Source: a virus. From it: a stretch of 21,556 nt of DNA. Made by a program: the position numbers and the translations under genes. Under the pieces are notes generated by a model. The model saw only the letters and a list, made by a program, of their open reading frames with translations. It was not told the DNA's origin and searched no databases. The number at the start of each line of letters is the position of its first letter. Position 1 is the stretch's first letter. The stretch covers positions 1 through 21,556 of IMG/VR virus record IMGVR_UViG_3300007512_000232; one strand, 5' to 3'. Below, piece by piece: positions 1 through 6,034 of this stretch.

Positions 1-330
1 TTTCTTTTTATCCTTTTTTTCTACGATATACTTTGAGTCTGCCTCGTTTACAGAAACCTCTTTCCCAGTCGGACCCGATTGCGATTTCACGACCCACCCA
101 GGGCCCTCGGGAAGTTTGTCACTCTTTAGTCCCTCGACTCGCTTGGCTGCCTTTGCTCCAAATTTCTTTCCGACCTTTGCTGCTCCGACAGAACTCGCAG
201 ACTGCGAGACATGACCGATGACCTTATAGTGCGTCACCCATCCCTTTTTATTCTTGACGGCAACATAGACAGGAACCTGTCGTTTTCCTACATTGGTGGC
301 TTCTGTGATATATTTCAGAAAGGATTTCAT
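1..330 (-). CDS. Putative internal head protein with capsid-targeting-like N-terminus (partial)
   Basis: The reading frame is open from the ATG at 330 to the window edge, giving 110 residues; the C-terminus lies outside. It begins MKSFLKYITEA, very close to the T4 internal-protein leader MKTYQEFIAEA. In T4 that leader sends proteins into the prohead and is cut by gp21 after a (Leu/Ile)-x-Glu motif; here the candidate cut is after Glu10 (I-T-E|A). The rest is lysine-rich with two Gly-Trp-Val segments (residues 30-32 and 78-80). The start overlaps the upstream stop by one base (TAATG) and has a purine-rich ribosome binding site (AAGGGGAG), so translation is probably coupled to the upstream gene. 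No enzymatic family is recognised. The head role is inferred from the leader, the basic composition and the late promoter of the cassette. Confidence 0.7.
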   Translation of the reverse strand, partial: MKSFLKYITEATNVGKRQVPVYVAVKNKKGWVTHYKVIGHVSQSASSVGAAKVGKKFGAKAAKRVEGLKSDKLPEGPGWVVKSQSGPTGKEVSVNEADSKYIVEKKDKKK

Positions 331-569
331 TATCTCCCCTTGACAGAACTCGAAACGGTGGCAACCGAGACAGGCTTCCAGTAGTCCCCGGAAGTCTTCT
401 TGTTTCGCTTGTCGGCTTCTTTCTGGGCCGCAGCTTTTGTTCGATAGACCTTCTTCCTGTCATACTTCCCATGCTCGTCCTGGGATTTGTCGGCCTGCGC
501 GGAAGGATTTCTCTTGAACAGCCAGAACCCCTTCTTTCCTTCTTCGAGATATTTTTCAAAAGAAATCAT
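330..569 (-). CDS. Small basic putative internal head protein
   Basis: This gene encodes 79 residues. It begins MISFEKYLEEGKKG, which fits a capsid-targeting leader with a gp21-type site after Glu10 (L-E-E|G). The remainder is rich in Lys, Arg and Gln and has aromatic clusters (FWLFK near 15-19, YWKP near 63-66). The ATG overlaps the upstream stop codon (ATGA) and follows GGAGG with a 7-base spacer, which fixes the start and implies coupled translation. The segment EEGKKGFWLFK closely resembles an internal segment of the upstream 661-residue protein (EEGKKDGMWIVK at 257-268), so the cassette probably grew by duplication. No characterised family is recognised; the virion role is inference. Confidence 0.7.
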   Translation of the reverse strand: MISFEKYLEEGKKGFWLFKRNPSAQADKSQDEHGKYDRKKVYRTKAAAQKEADKRNKKTSGDYWKPVSVATVSSSVKGR

Positions 570-2551
570 TTCCGCCCCTCCGATGCCTTGAGTTTCGCCA
601 TTGCTGCCTTCCAGGCCTTGACACCCTTTGGGTTGTCTCCTCCTTTTCCGACTCCGGCGGCTCGCAGTTCTGCCTTGGAGGGGCTTCGCCCATTAATTCG
701 CTTGTAGTTGCTGTTGAACATTCCCTGACGTTCGTCAAAGTCTGGATTGCGCTTCCGTGTGATGTTTCCGGGTGCATAGGTTTCATTTGTGGCAAACTTT
801 TCAAGATCCCGCACAAGTGACCCAGGAGTCAGCTTCCCACCGGGGCGAACACCCATGACCTTGTTTGCAGCCGTTTCTATTTCACGGAACTCTGCAAAGG
901 GAATATCAAAGACCCGAGTCCTTGTATATTTTGCCATGAGTTTCTTGTATTCCTTGGCTGCCTTTTTGGCTGCGCTGCGTTCCCATCCGGTCAGGCCGGA
1001 ATTCGTTGCCTCGTCAAAAACAGTCGTCATCTCCTCAATCTCTTTCTCAATGTCCTCATATTCCCGAATGCCTTTTGCCATAATGTTGCCCTTGGCCGAA
1101 ACTGTCATCTTCTGCAAACCAAAATGCTTCTTTGTTGCGGCAATTCTCTGAGAATGTGAACCCTTTTGTTTCTCATAGAATGCCTTAATTTCGTCATGGT
1201 CAGGAATGCTGCCACCCTTGACCCTGAAGTGGCGATCACCTCCCATGCCACTCTCATAGACATTCACACTTTTTGCAGGGACTCCCTTGACTTTCTTTGA
1301 TGACCCCACGGAAATGACATATGTCTTTGATGCCTTGTCATAGGAATCCACCTTGCCTTTTGTTTTCTTTCCTGTCTTTGGATCAGAAAAAGAAACCATG
1401 TCATACTTTCCAAAAACAGGATTTTTTCCTCTTCCGCTTTTTGAGGGATCGAGTGCAAGAGGGTTATCTAATTTCTTTTTCCCTTTTTTGTTTTTGAGCT
1501 TGTCTCGGAGCTTTGCGCGTTGCCCTGATAATCTCTTTGCTGCTGCCCGCGCCGTGGGTGACCGCAGCGGCTTGTCCTTTGGGAATTTCCCGCCCATGCC
1601 ACCTTCGTCAACAATCTCCAAAACATCTTCTTTCACAAGTTTGCCTGTATATCCCCGCGCAATCAACTTCTTCAAAAATGCCTCGGCTTTTTTGTGGGTT
1701 GCCGGAGTTGTCGTTCCGGCAGGCTTTCCTGTCTTGGGATCGGAATACTTCACGATCCACATTCCATCCTTTTTTCCTTCTTCAATCTCCTCTCCCCATC
1801 GCTTCTTTCCTGTCAGCGTGTCATATCGTGCCGCCTTCGCGAGAGCGTCATGGGACTGACCATATTTGAATGTCTGTGTGCTTCCGGGTTGATTCCATCC
1901 TTTCACAATGATTCCGTTCATTCCCTGTTTCTTGACATTTTTCAAAAACTTCTCGGCTTCCTTCTTTCCGTCTACCACAGAAATCTTGACAGGGCCGCTC
2001 TTCTTTGCGGAATACTTCACGGTGTATGGGTCTTTGGATTGCCCCATTTTGTAGCCTGCGTCACGGGCTTCGTCCTGTCTGGCCAAATGGTCCCCATAAT
2101 CCTTTCTGTTCTTCTTTGCACTTGCCGTCATTCCCTTTTCTTTTCCTGCTGCTTTCTTGGCTTTCTTTCCTGCTGCCATGGCCTTTGCCCGAGTCGGCTC
2201 GTTGCCTGTCATGACGGTGGTGTTCTTTCCATACTTGATGGTCTGGAGCATCCATCGGAAATCCCCCTTGGGAGTTTTCTTTGTGTGTACCATGAGAACG
2301 TTTTCGTTCATTTCTTCTTCATTTTCTTCAAAATTCTTTCTCTTCGTAGTGATTCGCTTGTTTCGGGGGCTTTCTCCCGGTTGCCGTGAAATACTCTGTT
2401 TGAAGGCATTCCGTGTTCGTTTGTCAATAATCTTCTTGTCCTTCGGAGAAAGGGCGTCATACTCTTTCTGACTTCTGGGAGACTGCACTTCTCCGCGTTG
2501 TCTTGCGCTGGTGCCTTCGTCTAATACTCTGAGGTTTTTGAATGTCTTCAT
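566..2551 (-). CDS. Large lysine-rich modular protein, putative internal head polyprotein
   Basis: This gene encodes 661 very basic residues with no recognised enzymatic domain. The N-terminus MKTFKNLRVLDEG has the look of a capsid-targeting leader with a (Leu/Ile)-x-Glu site at L10-D-E12|G. Exact internal matches lie at I256-E-E258|G and I505-E-E507|M. Internal repeats are visible: residues 176-217 align with 265-307 (VKYS...Lys/Ala helix...G-x-x-VK). DPKTGK occurs at 271-276 and 390-395, and a GMGG element occurs near 318-321 and 435-438. A late promoter lies 54 bases upstream and two genes with similar leaders follow in overlap. In T4, gp21 cleaves such proteins in the prohead and the products are injected or neutralise DNA. 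That role here is inference; an alternative is a structural adhesin or decoration protein with low-complexity linkers. Confidence 0.75.
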   Translation of the reverse strand: MKTFKNLRVLDEGTSARQRGEVQSPRSQKEYDALSPKDKKIIDKRTRNAFKQSISRQPGESPRNKRITTKRKNFEENEEEMNENVLMVHTKKTPKGDFRWMLQTIKYGKNTTVMTGNEPTRAKAMAAGKKAKKAAGKEKGMTASAKKNRKDYGDHLARQDEARDAGYKMGQSKDPYTVKYSAKKSGPVKISVVDGKKEAEKFLKNVKKQGMNGIIVKGWNQPGSTQTFKYGQSHDALAKAARYDTLTGKKRWGEEIEEGKKDGMWIVKYSDPKTGKPAGTTTPATHKKAEAFLKKLIARGYTGKLVKEDVLEIVDEGGMGGKFPKDKPLRSPTARAAAKRLSGQRAKLRDKLKNKKGKKKLDNPLALDPSKSGRGKNPVFGKYDMVSFSDPKTGKKTKGKVDSYDKASKTYVISVGSSKKVKGVPAKSVNVYESGMGGDRHFRVKGGSIPDHDEIKAFYEKQKGSHSQRIAATKKHFGLQKMTVSAKGNIMAKGIREYEDIEKEIEEMTTVFDEATNSGLTGWERSAAKKAAKEYKKLMAKYTRTRVFDIPFAEFREIETAANKVMGVRPGGKLTPGSLVRDLEKFATNETYAPGNITRKRNPDFDERQGMFNSNYKRINGRSPSKAELRAAGVGKGGDNPKGVKAWKAAMAKLKASEGRK

Positions 2552-2604
2552 GGCATTGGGTTTCCTTTATGTAAAAAGGCATAGAGAATGTAGAGATACA
2601 CCTT

Positions 2605-2612
2605 TATTTATA
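2605..2612 (-). promoter_or_regulatory. T4-type late promoter octamer TATAAATA
   Basis: The minus strand reads TATAAATA exactly, the octamer recognised by the gp55 late sigma factor in T4-like phages. It lies 54 bases before the ATG of the 661-residue gene. It supports late expression of the three-gene cassette at the left end. Confidence 0.8.
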
Positions 2613-2688
2613 AAAAGGTTTTGGGCGAAAAAATTCTGGCGAAAAATTTGAGAATCGAATATACTTGATGGTGCTAAACCCCAATCTC

Positions 2689-2742
2689 AAAAAAGGGGGC
2701 CCGGTTGGCCCATCAATGGCCCCCTGGCCCCCACCGGGCCCC
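2689..2742 (-). terminator. Rho-independent terminator-like hairpin
   Basis: A perfect 10-bp GC-rich stem pairs 2696-2705 with 2733-2742 (ACCGGGCCCC and its complement). On the minus strand it is followed by CTTTTTT (complement of 2689-2695). The 27-base loop contains further GGCC self-complementary parts. No gene lies directly upstream on the minus strand, so it ends either read-through transcription or an untranslated RNA, just before the late promoter. Confidence 0.65.
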
Positions 2743-3100
2743 TCATAAACTTTTCGGTGTTGCACCCCTCTAAGAGAAATCAGAAGGTTCTTAGAATGCC
2801 CTCACGCCGCCCCCACACACAATACCTCACAGGTTGATTCTAAGAGGACTGTGATACGTCTAAGATTCCTCTGAGATGTCTTAGAGATGTCTATGCGATG
2901 TCATGGGGTATATACGTTATCTATATTTTACACTATGATACCTCAGAAAAATGTCAGATATATCTTAGGTGGCAATATTCAAATATATTTTCAATTATAT
3001 GCTCAATGTCATATGGAAATATATACGATATTGGCCAGCACGCATGACGACCTGGTGCCTCGATACCCTCTGATACATTTCTGAGTATTTCAATATAAAT

Positions 3101-3162
3101 TAAAAAGGCCCCCCTCACATCAGCAGAGAACCCTACGAATAGGTGCCGATATGAGGGGGGCC
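3101..3162 (-). terminator. Terminator-like hairpin, possibly bidirectional
   Basis: Positions 3107-3120 pair with 3149-3162 through 14 positions with one mismatch, dominated by a GGCCCCCC/GGGGGGCC run. On the minus strand the stem is followed by TTTTTAATTT, a reasonable terminator tail. On the plus strand it is followed by ATTTTG, a weaker one. The 28-base loop holds a small CCTA/TAGG hairpin, so this could instead be part of a structured RNA. Confidence 0.55.
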
Positions 3163-3219
3163 ATTTTGTAATTGCAAATTATAATGAATTTGAGTATATC
3201 AGAGGAGGTTCAGAAGGAG

Positions 3220-3256
3220 TCCGCCGAGCCTTCGAGCAACTCGGCGGAGGCTCGGC
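3220..3256. other. Two mutually exclusive GC-rich stems
   Basis: A 9-bp perfect stem pairs 3220-3228 with 3240-3248 (TCCGCCGAG/CTCGGCGGA). An 8-bp perfect stem pairs 3223-3230 with 3249-3256 (GCCGAGCC/GGCTCGGC). The left arms overlap, so only one can form at a time. There is no T-tract after either. A nearby perfect 7-bp inverted repeat lies at 3286-3302. Function unknown. Confidence 0.45.
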
Positions 3257-3430
3257 CAAGGAAACTCAGAGAAAACTCAGAAATTATATGTGAATCACAT
3301 ATGCTATTGGAAAACGCTATCGCCTCGGGGGACTCTGAGGCTTCTCTGAGGGGTCTGTGCGTGTTCCTCACAAAAAAATCTGCGGCGTCTCTGCGGTGTC
3401 AGCTAAGACCGCTGGAGAACCCCTGAGAAA

Positions 3431-3470
3431 TCCCAATTTATCCCACTTTACCCCACCTCATACCACACTA
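3431..3470. repeat. Four tandem degenerate 10-mers
   Basis: The consecutive 10-mers are TCCCAATTTA, TCCCACTTTA, CCCCACCTCA and TACCACACTA. The first two differ at one base; the last two are diverged. The array runs straight into a plus-strand TATAAT (3469-3474). The period is close to one helical turn, as in iterons or activator sites. Confidence 0.4.
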
Positions 3471-3520
3471 TAATTGTGTTATGGAAGAACTCAGAGGCAC
3501 GCGAAGATGAAAAGGCCGCA

Positions 3521-3562
3521 AAAAACCCCCTGCTCTCCATAAAAAAAGGAAAACAGGGGGTT
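3521..3562 (-). terminator. Terminator of the uvsY-to-ParB-like operon
   Basis: AACCCCCTG at 3524-3532 pairs with CAGGGGGTT at 3554-3562. On the minus strand the stem is followed by a run of six T (complement of 3520-3525). It lies 33 bases past the stop codon of the 460-residue gene and is the natural end of the long operon. A pyrimidine-rich stretch follows on the plus strand, so it might also work in that direction. Confidence 0.75.
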
Positions 3563-3595
3563 CTTCTTCTTTCTTTCTTTCTATCTCTCTATATT

Positions 3596-4978
3596 CTACT
3601 TATTGGCACCATGAATCGGATAGGAAAATGAATCCACATCAACTTCAAATTCAACCTTGTGCCTCTTCACATACTTCTTGAAGTTATTCACAAGTTCTAT
3701 ACGACCATTGTTGCCATCACTATTGTATGACAGATCAGTCTTGGAAAAATTCTTTCTTTCCTTGTCTACCTGCCCATCTTCTTCCATCTTGCCGAGCCAA
3801 TGGAGCGTCTTCATCACGGAAGGCTTCATTCCGAGCTTATGATTGAACTTGTTCCGATGCACAAATTCCACAAACCCATCATGATAGGGCGATCCTTGGA
3901 CACCCATTGCTTCTGCAATCACATACTGAATAGGGCTGTCGATTGCAGCAGGAGTGAACGTCTTTGGATCAAAAATTCTATCCAAATACTCCTGATGAAC
4001 AGGGGTGATTCGATGGCCGTCTGCACGAAACTTAATCATGGAGGCAGCCTGCGAAATGGCATCCCAACGGCACACACGCTTTGCACCATCCGTCAGGGCA
4101 CCATGCCGGGCGCATTGCTCGTCATTGAAAAGATGCTCTGCCTGATATGCCACAAACTGCTCCTTCTTTATTCGGTCAGAGGCATTTTTGGTATGCTCAC
4201 CGGGAAGTGGCCTAAACGATCCCTGCCCTCCCTTGTGACCACTCTTTCCCCAGAGTTGAGGAAAGGTCATGCAGGCAACCAAATTCTGGGCATATGCAAA
4301 CGAACAATCATTGTACTTCTTGGAAGTTGGCTCAAACCCTACCCTTTCAAACATGGAACCAAGGATGTCAGAGCCTGTTTCGGTCGCAAGGGAACTGTCA
4401 ATGGACTCATAGAAACTTTGCATTTCCTCAAAAGTCGCAACCTCCACATACTCCACCCATACATGCGAAGGAACTTCCTTCACAACACCAAGACGTATGG
4501 ACGCAATACGACAATTTCCATTAAGAAGAAATTGATCGCCTTGGTGGCCTTCAATGATCGGATTGTCCAGGTTGCCCGTATGGTATACGTCATATCCTGT
4601 CAACGTACATATCACAAAGTCCCGACAATGCTCTGGGCCCCATTCTTCCAGATTTTCTCGTTGGGCCGACTTCAAAACTCTTTCGTCAGTCCTTCGATTT
4701 CCCGGAAACTTGGTGACACCATAGACCACCTCAATTGGTGTCTTCACCTGCCCTTTGAACAGATCGTCATAGGAGCGATTGGAAATCACCACTCCTGACG
4801 GCAACGTCTGCCCGGCGGTTTTGCTTCCACCACCACCACCACCACCACCAACTGCACCTCGGATCGGTGGTGCCGTTGCTGTTGCTGCCGTCATGAAAAA
4901 CGGCAATTCTGGTTTTTTGTTGTTATTGTCAGTCAGGAAATTAGTTTTTCCCCTTGACATTCTTTTGTTTTGTTTCAT
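3596..4978 (-). CDS. Protein with possible ParB-type N-terminal fold and polyglycine linker
   Basis: The chosen start (ATG at 4978) gives 460 residues (MKQNKRM...). It follows AAAGGA at a suitable distance, better than the in-frame starts at 5077 or 5011. After a low-complexity N-terminus and eight consecutive glycines (residues 44-51), residues about 60-200 contain LLNGNCRIASIRLG (151-164), followed by a V-x-V strand and a helix ending Y-x-x-IDS. This pattern recalls the 'GxxR' core of ParB/KorB-like domains (usually DGxHR). The C-terminal half, with several Cys and His residues, is not recognised. It is the last gene before the terminator and follows a Mom-like gene. ParB-fold proteins are known beside phage DNA-modification genes, so a role in base modification or DNA binding is possible. 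The fold call is tentative. Confidence 0.6.
   Translation of the reverse strand: MKQNKRMSRGKTNFLTDNNNKKPELPFFMTAATATAPPIRGAVGGGGGGGGSKTAGQTLPSGVVISNRSYDDLFKGQVKTPIEVVYGVTKFPGNRRTDERVLKSAQRENLEEWGPEHCRDFVICTLTGYDVYHTGNLDNPIIEGHQGDQFLLNGNCRIASIRLGVVKEVPSHVWVEYVEVATFEEMQSFYESIDSSLATETGSDILGSMFERVGFEPTSKKYNDCSFAYAQNLVACMTFPQLWGKSGHKGGQGSFRPLPGEHTKNASDRIKKEQFVAYQAEHLFNDEQCARHGALTDGAKRVCRWDAISQAASMIKFRADGHRITPVHQEYLDRIFDPKTFTPAAIDSPIQYVIAEAMGVQGSPYHDGFVEFVHRNKFNHKLGMKPSVMKTLHWLGKMEEDGQVDKERKNFSKTDLSYNSDGNNGRIELVNNFKKYVKRHKVEFEVDVDSFSYPIHGANK
4827..4850. repeat. Trinucleotide microsatellite (CCA x8)
   Basis: Eight uninterrupted CCA units on the plus strand encode the eight glycines of the neighbouring protein on the minus strand (GGT codons). 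Slippage by whole units would change linker length without breaking the frame. Confidence 0.85.
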
Positions 4979-5001
4979 GATATTTCTTTCCTTTCGTGTT
5001 T

Positions 5002-5049
5002 GAGGCAACATTGCCTCGCCTTCTTGCTTTTTTGCCTGCACAATGCAGG
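5002..5049 (-). promoter_or_regulatory. Two small hairpins in the leader of the ParB-like gene
   Basis: GAGGCA-ACAT-TGCCTC (5002-5017) and CCTGCA-CAA-TGCAGG (5035-5049) are perfect 6-bp stems in the 95-base gap before the ATG at 4978. Neither is followed by a T-tract on the minus strand, so they are not typical terminators. They could be RNA processing or stability elements. Confidence 0.35.
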
Positions 5050-5073
5050 AAAAATTCTCACAAATCAGACAAA

Positions 5074-6030
5074 TCACTCCCCTCTATTCTTTGGATAATC
5101 AAGGGGCAGTTTCGGGTTGTTCTTCAAGAGCAGTTTTCTCAGACGCTTGGTTTCCTTCTTTCCTCTTCCCATCACATATACATACTTATGCTTCGGTGCA
5201 GCAATGCGTTTTTTACAGGCAGCCTTTTTGTCCTTGGCCATCTGTTTCAATTTGACGGCAACTTCGACTGGAATGGCACTCCAATTGACCTTGTTCTTGG
5301 GAGTGCGCCATTCTGGTTTCCATTCATATCCCAGTTCTTTGGCATAGCGGACGAAACTGGATCGCTCTGAAAATGCCTTGTCTCCCTTCCATCCTTTTCC
5401 CTCAATGAAATACTGGTGCTTTGTGCCCGATGTCTGCCCCAAATATGCCCATGAACATGCCTGATATATGGTCCCCAATTCCTTTGCATCTGGGTCCGAA
5501 TAGGCAGTAAAGAATCTGAACTCTGTGTGCTTCACCATCCATCGAATTGCCTCCATGATGATGTGAGATCCCAGGTTCTTGGGTCCAAAAGAAATGCAGG
5601 CACCACGCGCAATGAGTTTTTCCTTGTCTCGCATATCCTTTCCCAGCAGGTTGGAAAACGCATTCGGAGTTGCCATGATGATGACGCCAGATAACACACG
5701 GGGCTTCCCTGGAACATTCAAATACCATGCAAAGCGATGTGTGAGCCATGTGGGCATTTTGCCCAGCCACTCATGGCGTTCGATGAATTGAACGAGTTGT
5801 CTGCACTTGGCCTTGTCCGTCTTGGGAACGAACTCAAACTCAAAATCAGATGTGCGAAGAGCATCGGCTTCTTCTTGTGTAAGATTGGCATCCTTCAAAT
5901 CTTGCTCACGATTGACATCTCGGATATGCCCCTGCCAACACTTGTCTCCGTCATACTTGTCGAAGCGTTCATGCGGAGGGATATATCCTGTATGGGCATT
6001 TTCGTCTTCCATGAATTTCAATAGAGACAT
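5074..6030 (-). CDS. Mom-like GNAT-fold protein, putative DNA base modification
   Basis: This gene encodes 318 residues; the ATG at 6030 follows AAGGGA, four bases after the gp46 stop. Residues about 75-230 resemble the acyltransferase-like Mom family of phages: HEWLG (86-90), a hydrophobic strand SGVIIMATPN (114-123), LIARGA (139-144), PKNLGS (150-155) and the characteristic YSDPDAKELGTIYQACSW (177-194) with AYLG at 195-198. The C-terminus is strongly basic, with PKHKYVYVMG (279-288) and a KKETKRLRK tail that could bind DNA. In phage Mu, Mom modifies adenine so that host restriction enzymes cannot cut. The match is by remembered motif pattern, not a search. A different GNAT substrate (protein or small molecule) is the main alternative. 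It is probably co-transcribed with gp46. Confidence 0.6.
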   Translation of the reverse strand: MSLLKFMEDENAHTGYIPPHERFDKYDGDKCWQGHIRDVNREQDLKDANLTQEEADALRTSDFEFEFVPKTDKAKCRQLVQFIERHEWLGKMPTWLTHRFAWYLNVPGKPRVLSGVIIMATPNAFSNLLGKDMRDKEKLIARGACISFGPKNLGSHIIMEAIRWMVKHTEFRFFTAYSDPDAKELGTIYQACSWAYLGQTSGTKHQYFIEGKGWKGDKAFSERSSFVRYAKELGYEWKPEWRTPKNKVNWSAIPVEVAVKLKQMAKDKKAACKKRIAAPKHKYVYVMGRGKKETKRLRKLLLKNNPKLPLDYPKNRGE

Positions 6031-6034
6031 TCAT

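Larger units (their letters stand above)
2770..3494. repeat. Cluster of 16 CTNAG palindromes
   Basis: CTNAG starts at 2770, 2790, 2840, 2860, 2871, 2880, 2942, 2964, 3081, 3265, 3276, 3335, 3346, 3403, 3423 and 3490. At even base composition about three would be expected in this length. Several neighbours are spaced about one helical turn (9-11) or two (20-22) apart. Many copies extend toward TCTNAGA. Function unknown; a protein-binding array is one possibility. Confidence 0.5.
2552..3595. other. Gene-free intergenic region of about 1 kb
   Basis: No credible protein gene is found here on either strand; short frames lack a ribosome binding site or family resemblance. Contents from right to left on the minus strand: the terminator of the upstream operon (3521-3562), a tandem 10-mer array (3431-3470), a cluster of CTNAG palindromes (2770-3494), two mutually exclusive GC-rich stems (3220-3256), a second terminator-like hairpin (3101-3162), an AT-rich stretch (about 2905-3040), a third terminator-like hairpin (2689-2742) and the late promoter at 2605-2612. 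This is unusually much non-coding DNA for a phage whose other gaps are mostly under 120 bases. Candidate roles are a replication origin, regulatory RNAs or protein-binding sites. Confidence 0.75.

Noticed and set aside
1694-2389. 231-residue plus-strand frame rich in Leu, Phe, Ser and Cys
   Set aside because: It is the antisense of a lysine-rich gene (Lys codons read backwards give Phe/Leu), which produces membrane-like shadows.
2887-3084. 65-residue plus-strand frame
   Set aside because: It is in AT-rich DNA, without a ribosome binding site or any recognisable protein character.
3172-3426. 84-residue plus-strand frame in the gene-free region
   Set aside because: It starts with TTG without a ribosome binding site, its composition follows the local CTNAG repeats and hairpins, and it resembles no family.
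2552-3595. tRNA genes or a CRISPR array in the non-coding region
   Set aside because: No cloverleaf with a T-loop GTTCGA-type motif was seen, and the repeats are short and irregular without uniform spacers.
3800-4798. 332-residue open frame on the plus strand
   Set aside because: It lies opposite the 460-residue gene, has no family resemblance and no ribosome binding site, and no other gene in the window is on the plus strand.
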